Assembly (NCBI GenBank): GCA_029747015.1
Contig: JAKOGI010000531.1
Location: 332,501 to 396,500, forward strand
Direction of reading: 5' to 3'
Length of the DNA stretch: 64,000 nt
Source: Carnegiea gigantea
Lineage: Eukaryota > Streptophyta > Magnoliopsida > Caryophyllales > Cactaceae
The position numbers and the translations under genes are program-made. The notes beneath the pieces are model-generated. The model made no database searches. It was not told the origin of the DNA and worked only from the letters and a program-made list of their open reading frames with translations. Of the stretch, positions 38,434 to 49,419 are shown in pieces. Position 1 is the stretch's first letter. Every line of letters begins with the position of its first letter.

Positions 38434-39805
38434 ATGTTCTCATTTATCTTTCTTATTATTAACCTACTCAACTCTCTTGATCAAGCATTCGCCTCTTTCG
38501 CGCATTCTACAAAATCATCTTCTGTTTCACCTTGGAAAACTACTGATTACAGTTTCATTTTCTCGGCATCCTTAATCCACCGCAGCTCCCTGGAATCTAC
38601 CTTCTTCGATCTAAGCTACACGAGGGAGGACCACGTGCAGATGGGGTGGTGACCTCTCCAGCTAGAGCGCGGTACTTCAACCAAATCAAAGCATCCACCG
38701 AAGACTATGCACTTCTAGCCCACATTTCTGGTTGGAAGATGCTCATGAAGTACTCCCTTCGGACTCCTCCTATTGAGAGCTATGGCATCTTTGATACTGC
38801 GAGTAGCTTCACCTGGATCCAGTGTCTTCCTTGCACGCATTGCTATAACCAAGGGGGGTACACCATATTTCAACTCAAAAAAATCATCTTCTCACCAAAA
38901 AGGGCATTGCTTTGATCGCAAGTGTGACATGGCACCTGGGAGATCATGTGGGAGCTTTGAAGTCGATGACCCTAGCCTCTGTCTCTACTATGCTGCCTAC
39001 TTCAATAACTCCACATCTCGAGGGATAGTATCAACAGAAATTATGACTTTGTCGATTGGAAACACTTAGGGGAGCATGAGAAGGGTGGTTTTTGGCTGTG
39101 GTAATGACAACCAAGACAAAGTAGGATCACCTGGTATTGTAGGAGTAGGCCATTCAAGTACCTCACTACTTCATCAACTCTCAGTGCAACATTTCTCCTA
39201 CTTTGTGTTTGCGAATGGGACAGACATACATGACATGGCTCACTTTGCTCCAGGGTTCATCCATGTCAGAATCAGGTATGACAACACCACTCTTGCCTAA
39301 TGATCACGGCTCGTACTGCCTAATCCTCACTGGGATAAATGTGGATGGGTCAGACTTAGACTTTCCAAGTGGGATATTCGAGAAAGCCATAGACGAAGAT
39401 GTCAATGCCATGGGATTTCTGATTGACTCAGGTTTGACAAACACCATGCTCCGATGAAAAGCATTTGATGTGTTGAAAAGTGCCGTCATGGAGGCCATGT
39501 TCGAACATACCCCTGAAAGCACTACAAGCTTCGAGTTATGCTATAAGGATGCCAGTAGAGCTCCCATGGTTGTGTTTCAGTTCAGTGGGTTGGACTACAT
39601 TTTGTGTGATGCTAATTTATAGGCGAACCGGTCTGGCTTACATTGCTTGGCCATGATGAGGCTTGAAGAAAGCGTAGGGAAGTTGTCAATTCTTGGGTTT
39701 CACCAGCAGAGGAATGTCGAGGTTGGGCATGATCTTGACAAGAACCTGCTCAGTTTGGTGTACCCAGGAGCTTGCCCTGATGAAGCTGTTGATTTTGCAC
39801 CATAG
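38434..39805 (+). pseudogene. Aspartic protease (A1 family, CDR1/nucellin-like) pseudogene
   Basis: Recognisable in broken frames: a hydrophobic leader (FSFIFLIINLLNS), SASLIHRSSLESTFF (the usual LIHRDSxxSPF region), then GIFDTASSFTWIQCLPC, where the family has DTGSS, so the first catalytic motif has Gly to Ala. Next come VFGCGNDNQDK, GIVGVGHSSTSLLHQL and the second catalytic motif LIDSGLTNTML, and it ends SILGFHQQRNVEVGHDLDKN...LVYPGACPDEAVDFAP. Stops or frame changes occur near 38650, 38890, 39067, 39300, 39455 and 39620. Intronless over about 1.4 kb, as many of this family are. Non-functional as written. Confidence 0.85.
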
Positions 39806-40492
39806 TAGTTGCTGTTAGAATCGGAAAACATAAATTGGATACAATAGAAAAATCACGAAATAAGATAATTATGCAAGATCCTAACAGTTGCAAAACTGCT
39901 AGATAAGCAATGTGATTGTTTGAGTGTTTGATTATTTGTATGTGAGCCAACACCAAGCTGAAAAAAACTTGTTCGACCTGAATACCCAAATTTGTCCGAT
40001 CCGAAAAAAACTCAGAAAAATCGAGAATTCGGATACAACATTTTTTATATTTCTATTGTCCGAATCCGATTTTGACCCGAATTAGCCTTATCTGAATTGT
40101 CCAATTCAGAAAAACCGGGTATTAGACATCCATTTGTTTTCTAGATTTTGATATTGTTCGATCTGAGTTGTACCTGAATCCGAATTTTTGCCAGTTCTAA
40201 GCCAACATCAACGGAAATTAAATCTAGATATTCCTATTTGGTAATAAATTTTAAGGACTTAATCATGTGATTGGTGTAACCTCCCGCAAGCCAATAGGCA
40301 ATAGGTATTACAAATAAATTATTGAATTAACAGGCTATGAGATGAAAATGAATATTGTAAGTCCATAGCAAGAGTCCAAAAGAAAGGGGGAGAGTACATT
40401 AGTTCTTTCCTCACAAAAGTGATAAAATGAGTCTCTCCGTTTTAACGCAGTATTATTAATGTACAACAAATAAATATATCGGATAAAGATTC

Positions 40493-40625
40493 ACTAAAAG
40501 TCTAAGACATGGAGATTGCCTTCTAATGTGCAGTTCATGGGATTAAATCTCATGACTTACAATTTTCTTGGGCGGATATACGTAGGGCAGTAAACTAGAC
40601 CCTCGAATTTACACTTTCTATACTA
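40493..40625 (+). repeat. SINE-like repeat, copy 1
   Basis: GGGATTAAATCTCATGACTT followed by a CTAGACCCTCGAATTTACAC segment is roughly three-quarters identical to 41617-41765. The AAATCTC block resembles a decayed pol III B box. Ends are approximate. Confidence 0.4.
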
Positions 40626-40667
40626 TGATCCATTAGAATTTGTTGGTAATCCCTAAAGTAAGGGTCC

Positions 40668-41008
40668 AATTAGACCTAGCAAATGGGTCATTTGGTTCAG
40701 ATACGGGTCGGGTCAAGTTTGGTCGAGTTATGTTCGGGTTAAGTGACATTTCGAGTCGTTTCGGTTTGGATCGGATATGGTTCAATTCGGGTCGATCTTG
40801 GATCAACCAATTTTTGATCAAATACGCTTTCATGCCAAAACAAGCAACTTTATAGAAAATTTCGGATCCGATATGGTTCGGTTCGGATCAATTCAGGTTT
40901 CGGGCACACATTCGGGTGAGCATATTTTGGGTGTCGAGTCAGATATGGGTCCTTGCCGTTCGATTCGAGTTTCGGATCTTGGGTCGGTTTTGCCAAGCTA
41001 GGTCCAAT
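40668..41008. mobile_element. TIR element with TTCGGGTCGG-type interior
   Basis: The left end contains TTAGACCTAGCAAATGGG and the right end reverse complemented is CATTGGACCTAGCTTGGC, so GACCTAGC is the shared terminal core. The interior is a degenerate run of GGGTCGGGTCAAGTTTGGTC and TTCGGTTCGGATC units. No coding. Confidence 0.6.
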
Positions 41009-41394
41009 GAAAGTAACCGGTACTTATAATAGAATTTTATTTTAAGAGTTGTATTCAATTTTGTCCAAAAAATTTTTTTTGGGGGGATTATACTTTGCTC
41101 ATTAGATCAAACTAATGTAAATATAAAAAATCAACTCAAGTGTACGAAATTTTATTGACAAAATTGATGAGGTTTAATATATTTTATTGTTATGTAACTA
41201 ACTTAGTTAATAGTTTATTTTCAATAAGTTTATTATTTTTATTGTTTCTCAGCAAAAATGTTCTTTGTACAACAAACATATTTCGTTTCAATTATAGCAA
41301 GAAATGTTTTGTTTATTGATGGTATCAAATTCTAGACGTAAATATGACTAACATATCATAATTGTTACAAATTATACTATATAATTCTTCAATA

Positions 41395-41549
41395 ATTTAA
41401 CAACTCCTTACATATATATCCGTATAGCTCCTTACGTCTTCTTACACCTCCTTACATCTCCTTGCAGCTCTTTACCGCTTCTTACAACTTCTTACATTTT
41501 TTTTACAGTTTACAACTGTATCTTATCGCGAAATAAAACAGGCCCTAAG
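41395..41549. mobile_element. Fragment of the CTTACAACTC-type MITE family
   Basis: CTCCTTACATCTCCTTGCAG and related 10-12-bp units end with TATCGCGAAATAAAACAGGC before CCTAAG. This matches the right half of the element at 4446-4740 (CGCGAAAAAGAACAGGGTC). The left terminus is missing. Confidence 0.6.
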
Positions 41550-41616
41550 ACATGTTACCATCCAAATTTCTTAAGATTCCAGTTCTGTACATAAACAAAC
41601 TCTCCATCTTTAAACG

Positions 41617-41765
41617 GAGTAACCAACTTAGCCAATGAGTGCTTAACTCACTTGGTGTGAAGATTGACTTTTGATATGGGATTAAATCTCATAACTTATA
41701 GTTTTTTTTGAGTACAGATACACAAGGTAGTTAACTAGATCCTTGAACCTGGAACTTTCCTAATC
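41617..41765 (+). repeat. SINE-like repeat, copy 2
   Basis: Begins TTAGCCAATGAGTGCTTAAC then CTCACTTGGTGTGAAGATT, which resembles a tRNA A box. About 30 bp later comes GGGATTAAATCTCATAACTT and the tail CTAGATCCTTGAACCTGGAA shared with 40493-40625. Probably an old SINE. Confidence 0.45.
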
Positions 41766-42887
41766 CATCTCGGCTCAACACTTGCCATTTGCATGGTTGG
41801 AAATAAAAGCCTAACGCCGTTTGTCCTCCACCGATTTGCACAGTTCGGAACTCAGGGCTTTAAAACTGGCGCCAAAATCAACTAACTTCCAACGAACTAG
41901 CCATAACCAAAGCAAATCACCCCCCCCGCGCCTCCAAAAGAAAGGGAAAAAGAAATACTAAACACACCCAACAATGTCCTCCCTCCAAATCCCGACCATC
42001 ACCACCACCTCTTTCTCTCTCCTCAAACACCACCCTCAACCCCAAGCAAAACCCACAAATTACTATCCCCCGTTTCTCCCCTGCCACCCTTCCTACACCT
42101 CACCCCCACCGGCACTCTCTCTTTCCAAAGTCCAGAACCCTCGACTACTCCCTCGGCTGGCCGCCGGAACCTCCTCCATGGCGGAGGAGACCGCGGTGGC
42201 GCTGCTGGAGGGACTGAGGCCGGGGCTGATGCCGCAACATGTGGCGGTGATCACGGACGGAAGTGGCAGGTGGGCTCGGGAGCGAGGCCTACCTCGGAGT
42301 GTGGGCCACTTGGTGGGGATAGGGAAGCTATTGCACATGGTTGAGATCTGTCGTAAATGGGGGGTCAGTGTTCTTACTGTCTTTGGCTTCTCCTATGATA
42401 ATTGGGTTCGCCCTAGGGCAATTGAATCTCTCCCTCTCTGTAATTTATGCATGTGTTTGACTCATATATACACTTGATAAATTGGTCATTCAATTCATAT
42501 TCTAATCCAATTAATCTCCGATGGATCGTGTTTCGGTCGGTCAATGAAATTTTATTTGGTTTTGGTTTTGGGCCATTTATTTGGGACTGATTTCAGGTCG
42601 GTTGATATTTGTTCAATAACCTTTATCTTACCCAAGAAACAAAAAACTTTGGTAAAAAATATTTTGGTCGAGTTTATTGGTTATTCAGCTTGGTTCAAGT
42701 CATTTCCAGATCTTAGCCCACTTCATGTTAGCTATTTAGAGTGTTGGTTTGAGTATAGACCCAAGTTATTTGGTTCAAGTATTTATTTGGGTCATCCAGT
42801 TTTGGTCACTTTATGTATAGTCTATTGACATATTTGTTAAAATTATTAATTAGCCTTTAGTGGGATTTAACCCATAGGCATATCTAT

Positions 42888-45800
42888 TACTACAAGAAAA
42901 ATGTCAAATAAAGACGGAATCAGCGACGGAAATTTAAGATCCGCGACGGAATGCGGCTGTCGGATTTTTTCTCGTCGCTGAGCAGCCGGCGACGGAATTT
43001 CAAAATTCCGTCGCCCATTAAGCGACAGAAATTGGGACACACTTTTTTTGGCGGGAAAAGTGGCGGGGCAGGGTGTGGCGACGGAATTAATTATCCGTCG
43101 CCATCAGAGACGGAATCAGTGACGGAATAGCGACGGATTATGGAATCCGTCGCCCCCTGCCCAAAAAAATTTTTTTTCTCCTTATCCGTCGCCTTTCCGT
43201 CACTAGGTTCCTCTTTTTTTAAAAATAAAATCGCTTATTTTTGATCAAATCATTCCCTGCAAGAAATTTACAAGATCTTCGCACTCAATCAACATCCAAT
43301 GGCTTCGAATAGGGCTTCATTCGAAACGTTCTCAACAATTTCAAGCCACACAAAGGTGGAATTTCAAATCCAACACAACACATCACATCCAACCAAGGGT
43401 TTTCAATTCACAAGCCACAAGTTCCAAACAAACTTTCTACATATCACACACTACAAGTTCCAAACAAAGTCTGTATATATCACAAATCACAAATCCAAAC
43501 AAAATAACTAGAAGTTACCAGTAATTGAGAATGAAGTTATATATATGTTTGCAGAAGAGGGTGAAGTAAGCGCCAAATGGGAGGAGAGTTAAATAAGCAC
43601 CAGGGGGAGGGGAGTGAAATTAGCAGAAAGGGGAGGGGAAGCAAGCAGCAAGAGATATGATGTACTTCGTGAAGATAAGCAGAAGAGCCACCAATTGAAG
43701 GAAAACTGCAACCAACTCAATCACCAAGGTCTTCCTCTTCCTCTTCGCCTTCCTCTTCCTCTTCCTCTGCCTCACCATCTTCCTCATTATGTTGCAAGGG
43801 ATGAGTAAATGGTGGCTGAGATCCCGAGCCAGACGCCTGTTGCATTTGAAAAAAAGCTTGGAAGCGCTGATCGATGCTCATCATTTGTTGGCTCAGTTGT
43901 TGGTTGCTTTGTGTGAGCAATCTGTTGGATTCCTCCAGTTGCTTACATTTCTCCGTAACCAACCGGTAGCTTTCAGTTTGTGACGATAGCTCACCTCCCA
44001 AGTTGGTTACTAGACCCCTTAAGTCATTGAGCTCCTGTTGCGATGGCGTAGAACCGGAACCTGCTGACAGGCATTTAAGTAAATTACTATATTAGCTTTG
44101 CCATTAAGTAAATTCAATGTATAACCATGGTTGTTGGAACTTTAATATGAAAACAATGCCGGATCTTTGAGTGGGACTGAAGTAACCGGATTCCCTTATG
44201 TTGACAGCCTTATCACCAATGCCGTAAATACGACCCTTCTTGTTCTTGAACGTCTTCACCCATAACTCATTTGGGTTGGGAAATGGCTAGTTTGGATCTT
44301 GAGAAGAGCCATCCCCGGTCCCTTGAGAGTTGATAACATTTTGAAAATCACGTTCAAAGGTTTCCTACAATACCGCAACATGCGCACGAAATCATGCATA
44401 GTACAATAACTTAAAATAAAGTATACGAGTTCATGTTGAACTACTAATGAAGATTGAGAATAGCTAATTACTTACATATGTTTGTTGTGATTTCTTATCA
44501 ACCCAAGGGGCATCATCTTTGCCCTGGAGTTTGTGAGTTCGACTGAATAATTCAACAATGGTGGGCTCCGTCCCAAATTGTTCCCTCTATGTACGTGCCA
44601 GAAAGAATGATGTCAAGTACAACACAAAATACAATATTGAACTTAAACGAATACATAACAAACATTAATTCATTTACCAGACGCCGCCTATGCTCATGCA
44701 TAGGAATCGAGCCACAGGTGTGAAGAGATGGACCACCATTTTCTGGAGTCCCCAGTCGGTTCTTCTGGGCCGTCTCACGCAATTTTTTGTAATGTTCATT
44801 CGCCCAGTGCTGCTGGAGTCCCTCCCATTGAGCATCACCGAGCCAGACATGCTTCTTGTTATGCTTCCTTGCTTTGCCAAAGAAGTCTCTCAAGCGTGCA
44901 TTGCCTCGGTTTTCAAAATTTCTTCTTATACGGTCCTCATGGACCGGATCCCAAGTAAACCACTTCTGCAATTATGAAAACAAATAACACATTAAATAAT
45001 TCAATAGTAATTTATCACATATTTCTGAAACTGTTAACACGAAGTCACTGTAGTTACCTTGAACTCTCCGAACCATAAATCTCGTACTGGTTTGCACACT
45101 TTGCTCCAAGTAGGCCATGCTCTGTCAAACTTGCTTTGAAATATGAGCGAAATCCTACTAACAGCACCATCATTGGGGAGAAACCTAATTGAACATTACA
45201 TATAAAATTTATTACTTGTTATGCAAAATTCATGTAGTACTTCATAACATATAACAAATAAAGAGTTACCCGTTACCATCTAACTCAATCCAAGTCTTTG
45301 CTCGAGTGCTCCCATGACTGGATTGTGTTTCACTTTCACCACTTCCAATGTTCTCTTAGGACTGGTTTGTGTTAGGGTGAGTGGGTTGTGGAGTGGGTTG
45401 GGGAGTGGGGTGCGCAGTGTGAACAACATGGGGGTTTGGAGGAATGTTATAGGCAAATTGGCCGTATATGGTGCTTTGGTTGGGAATATATGAGGTTTGA
45501 TGATGGAAAGCCCCAAATGGGGGAGGCAGGGGTCCTGAAATACCTGGTATGTAAGCAGCCATTGTCGCTCCTGGCTGAACTGGTGTATGAGATACCTGGG
45601 GGGAAGATGGATCAATATCCATTGCGGTCGGATCAATGGCAGAGCTTCGACGCCCTCGTCCTCTACCTCGAGGGGAGGACTTTGCTCGACGAGAACTTGA
45701 ATCCATACCTGAAATAGGTGACAACAACGTCAAGTGCAAATATATAATGATTGCACATGTAAACCGTTTTCGTCATACATCATAATAGGTACGTAGGTGA

Positions 45801-46740
45801 CACATATTTTGTAAAGCTTATTCATACAATATAAGTAAAGTCACAAACAATTGTTTCACATGCAAATTACTCATACATATAAGAATTCATAACCACTCAA
45901 TTGCATTGAGCAAAATCTCCAACCAAATTTCGACAACATTATCAATTAAAACATTTCATTCCACCAACGTATGAAATTTCAACTTCAAACTACCAAACCT
46001 CAACCCTAAATCGCATTTACCAAATTCTTGTAACGAATTAGAGCAATAACCTCACACAAATTGCACATTTCAACAACATTATCAATGAAACCATTTCATT
46101 CCACCAATATATCAAACTTTAACTTCAAACTACCAAACCTAAACCCTAAATCGCATTTATCCTAATTTTGAACCAAATTAAACCAATAACCTCACACAAA
46201 CACAACATTTCAATATAAATACGAACTAATTATGAAATTCTAACAATGTAATACAAAAATTTATAGAAATTTCAAGTTGTTTAGTTGAGACAAATACCTC
46301 AATTAACTTCAAAAAGGCGGCGGTGGGGGGTGGCAGACGACGGCCGGCAGTGGAGGGAGGTGACCGGCGGCGGCGGTTGGAGCGGACGACTGGCGGCGGT
46401 GGCTATGCACGGCGGGAGGCGGCTGGGCTGGTGGTGGACGCGGCGTCCCTCTCGCACTCCCTCTCTCCTTGGGTGTTCGAAATGGCAGATAAATGAAACC
46501 AAAAATCTGATTTCATTTAAATGGGGGGCGACGGAATTTCCGTCTCTCCAAAAAAAAATTTTTTAGGCGACGGAATTTTTTTTCAAAAAAAATTTTATTT
46601 GTGGCGACAGATTAACATTTCCGTCGCCATATCTGTCTTCTAATCTGACTTTTTTGTAAAGCTATTTCTCTGTCGCCATTTCCGTCGTTATTTTTTTCGG
46701 TCGCCGAATTCCGTCGTTAATATGAACTTTTTTAGTAGTG
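42888..46740 (-). mobile_element. CACTA (En/Spm) transposon, 3853 bp, 3-bp target duplication TAT
   Basis: The left end reads TACTACAAGAAAAATGTC (CACTACAAGAAA with C to T) and the right end reverse complemented is CACTACTAAAAAAG. TAT lies at 42885-42887 and 46741-46743. Both subterminal regions are packed with CGACGGAAT/ATTCCGTCG motifs in both orientations (about 42915-43200 and 46525-46720), as expected of binding sites for the element's TnpA-like protein. Inside is one minus-strand gene of the Ptta/En/Spm type. No TnpD-like transposase exon was seen, so the element is probably non-autonomous. It sits in intron 1 of the broken prenyltransferase. Confidence 0.93.
43720..45706 (-). pseudogene. 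CACTA accessory gene (plant transposase Ptta/En/Spm type), probably defective
   Basis: Fragments read in order on the minus strand: MDSSSRRAKSSPRGRGRGRR and a Pro-rich region ending PTPQPTPQPTHPNTNQ; GSTRAKTWIELDGNG; FLPNDGAVSRISLIFQ and SKFDRAWPTWSKVCKPVRDL; KWFTWDPVHEDRIRRNFENR, ARKHNKKHVWLGDAQWEGLQ and SLHTCGSIPMHEHRRRL; then TYETFERDFQNVINSQGTGD, ELWVKTFKNKKGRIYGIGDK, a coiled coil (QLEESNRLLTQSNQQLSQQM) and an acidic tail. This is the DNA-binding accessory (TnpA/TNP1-like) protein of plant CACTA elements. An in-frame TAG at 44287-44289 and a frame change near 45356 suggest loss of function unless spliced out. Confidence 0.82.
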
Positions 46741-47156
46741 TATGTGTACGGTTGGGGCATTCATGGACATCTCTAACCAAAAACAATTCTAATGAATTAT
46801 ATTTTAAAAGGGTTTAGATTAATATATATGAACACTCCTAAAATGAGTAGTTTAATAGATGAACACCCCTATCTATATAACTAGATCTGCCACTGATTTA
46901 GGCAAATCTATGTGTATAGCTAGGGTATTCATGGACACCTCTAACAAAAAAATTAAAAAAAAATTAATGAGCTGTGTTTTGAAGAGGGTTAGATTTGCAT
47001 ATATGGACACCTCTAAAATAGGTAGTTTAATTGATAGACACTTCTATTCTCTATGACCAGATCCGTCACTTTATTTATTTTAACTCATCAACTAATGGTG
47101 ATTAGAGATGAGGTTAATGGCTAATTTGGAAATGCAGGGAGAGGTTGACTTCATAA

Positions 47157-47533
47157 GAGCATCCGCAGCCGGTGCCTTGCATGGAAACATGTCGGGCCCG
47201 CGTGTCATTGGTATGGCAAGGGAAAGCTGGCAGCCAGGGGAATTGAGGGGGGCCACGCATGGAAACTCGTCTGTCCGTTTCCCCTCCCGTGCCTCTTTTG
47301 TATTTTTTAATTATTTTTTTCCTTTTTTTGAAGTAATATATAATTTTTATATGATTAAAAAAATAGGTTGTGTGTTATAAGGTGGGTCCATGACAAATAT
47401 TTTTATTGGAGGATTAAAATTGAGTTCCATGGGTTGAAGAAGTGATGGAATGCAAGTTCCAAAATTATGGAACTTTTACTGACGTGACAGGCCAGAGTTC
47501 CAAAATTCGAAACTCCTACTGGGGATACTTTAA
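47157..47533. mobile_element. MITE interrupting prenyltransferase exon 2
   Basis: The left end AGAGCATCCGCAGCCGGTGC and the right end reverse complemented AAAGTATCCCCAGTAGGAGT are imperfect inverted repeats. It starts within the codons after GEVDFI, so it cuts the reading frame. No clear target duplication was found and boundaries are within a few bases. No ORF of note. Confidence 0.6.
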
Positions 47534-48331
47534 TGATTTTGTTGGAAAAAGGCTACTTGGGAATGACCCTCCAGGGGCCAATAGCTTTTATGTTGATTTA
47601 TGACTCCCTCTTGTCATTTTTTTTTTTTTGAAAAATGTTCCCATCCATAATAGTTATTAATTTTTATTTCTGTCAAAAAAATATTTTTGTCGACTAGTCT
47701 ACTTGCAAACTTGCAACTATAATGCCATCTATTATCTATATAATTTGTGGATATTTTTTTATTGTTTTATTTCATCATAATGGTAATTTTTTTAACAACT
47801 CAAAATCTTAAATTGTGAACGCGCAGGCTATAAAATTGCAGTTTAATTAAAAAATAATTCAAATCTTTATGTATGGTGTCTTAAAGTCAAATTATCAAAA
47901 TATCTACTTTGATTGTTATTATTGTTGGCATATGTTGTTAATATGTAAATTTGAGTACCACTAATATATTGAAATATTCGGATATATCTCTTTTGTTTGT
48001 CTATAGTGTCGATGTCAATTACATATTTTCACTAATAAGTCAAATAATATGTGTTTTTTTATTTGTGCACTTTCTAGACAAGTTAAAAAGTCAATTTGAG
48101 ATTTCCGTTTTGGTTAATGACCAATTAAAGTATAATATATATTTAACTTTTTCTACTTGATTTAATGGAATAGTAGACATTTAATGATGTTTACATTTGG
48201 GATTAGAATCTAAAAGAACAATCAAAATGCATGAAAAACAGTTCCTCCAAGATCCAATGAACAACAATGTTACTGATCGATTCGCTTGCAAATTTTTGGG
48301 ACCAAACTTATAGATTTTTCAATTTTATTTA
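47534..48331. other. AT-rich intergenic DNA
   Basis: Very AT-rich with no exon or repeat recognised. In particular, there is no continuation of the prenyltransferase (no SYSGKYD or IRTSGE sequence). Confidence 0.45.
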
Positions 48332-49373
48332 GGTAGTGTTTGATTGGGGGGGGGAATAATTTTTTCGAAAAATAATTTTCCCATTTTCCTTTGTTTGACA
48401 CAATAAATGATGGACAATTATTATTCAAGGAAAATAATTTTCCCTCCAATTGAGGAAAATGATTTCTTTTTGAGATGATAGGAAGTTGATTTTCTTCTTT
48501 CAACTCTTTGATAATATGATCAGTTGAAATTTATGTGCAAAATTCAATTTCAACAGTTTGGATCGAAACTTATTTATCTGATGGGAAAGATTCAAATAAA
48601 CTCAAATATAAATTTTCAACTCAAATTTATTTCATTTGATTGATATTTATCTCCATCACGACAATTGGATCGACATTTTTTACAACTAAAATAATTCAAT
48701 CGTCTCGTCACTAAACAATTTCAATGGTTGTATTGAAACTTGATCATTAGATAAGAAATATTAAAGTAGACTTAAATTCATATTTTAAACTCGATATTCT
48801 TTCATTTGATCAATATTTTTTCAACAACGACAACTCAAGTGATATTTTTCACCTCTTAAACAGTGCAGTCAATATTTTTCAATACCAGAATAATTTCAAT
48901 AGTTTTGGATCGAAACTTAATCACCGGATAAAAAATATTAAAACATGCTCAAATCCAGATTTTAAACACGATATTCTTTTAATTGGTCAACATTTTTGTC
49001 CGTCACGATAATTCAATCAGCATTTTTTGCCACTTAAATAATTTGGTTGATGTTTTTCATCACTAAAATAATTTTAAAGGTTTAGATTGAAACTTGATTA
49101 TCGGAGAGGAAGTATTGAAAAAAAATTTAAATATGAATTTCAAACTCAAAATTCCCTCATTTGGCCAACAATTATCTCAACTACGACAATTCGGTCTACA
49201 TCTTTCGTCATTTAAATAATTCAGTTGGCGTTTTCCTTTTTTTCATAAAAAATGATTTATCTTGTATCAAATGCCAAAAAATATCACATGAAAATCAATT
49301 TTCCTTAGAAAAACATTTTTCACCAAAAATCATTTTCCGGGGGAAACTATTTTCCTTCCAACCAAATACTGCC
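48332..49373. mobile_element. TIR element (Tourist/PIF-like ends) with ~175-bp tandem core
   Basis: The left end GGTAGTGTTTGATTGG and the right end reverse complemented GGCAGTATTTGGTTGG are inverted repeats. TTA flanks both sides (48329-48331 and 49374-49376), the target duplication typical of PIF/Harbinger-Tourist elements. Further inside, AATAATTTTCC and GGAAAAT blocks extend the inverted similarity. The centre holds four diverged tandem copies starting at 48548, 48719, 48894 and 49072. No transposase. Confidence 0.75.
48548..49240 (+). repeat. Four-copy ~171-178-bp tandem repeat
   Basis: Each unit begins TTTCAA(C/T)nnTTnGATCGAAAC-like (e.g. TTTCAATGGTTGTATTGAAA, TTTCAATAGTTTTGGATCGA), then continues ACTCGATATTCTTTCATTTG and CACGACAATTCAATC-like blocks. 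Spacing between unit starts is 171, 175 and 178 bp. The repeat is confined inside the TIR element. Confidence 0.75.
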
Positions 49374-49419
49374 TTAGTATTTGGTGTTCTTCAGAGATTT
49401 ACCCATCACAAAATAGATA

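Larger units (their letters stand above)
39806..41973. other. Repeat-rich intergenic region
   Basis: Between the protease pseudogene and the prenyltransferase N-terminal exon. Contains a CCGAATCC/GACCCGAA-type degenerate repeat at about 39960-40200, the TIR element 40668-41008, two related SINE-like fragments and the CTTACATCTC-type MITE fragment. No gene seen. Confidence 0.5.
41974..47155 (+). pseudogene. N-terminal exons of a cis-prenyltransferase, broken by two transposons
   Basis: Exon 1 (41974-42417, 148 codons) starts MSSLQIPTITTTSFSLLKH, a plastid-transit-like Ser/Pro-rich leader. It then shows LMPQHVAVITDGSGRWARER, VGHLVGIGKLLHMVEICRKW and GVSVLTVFGFSYDNWVRPR. The catalytic Asp is present, but the usual IMDGN is ITDGS, so Met-Asp-Gly-Asn is changed at two positions. 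The intron begins GC rather than GT (GC-AG) and contains a CACTA transposon. After an AG at 47136-47137, exon 2 reads GEVDFI, matching the family's (V)EVDFLM, and is then cut at about 47157 by a MITE. No later exons follow. The missing C-terminal exon exists upstream at 37564. Almost certainly inactive as arranged. Confidence 0.8.

Noticed and set aside
46285..46566. 93-codon plus ORF rich in Gly/Arg/Trp
   Set aside because: Lies in the CACTA right subterminal region and is explained by a GGCGG-rich leader of the element's gene.
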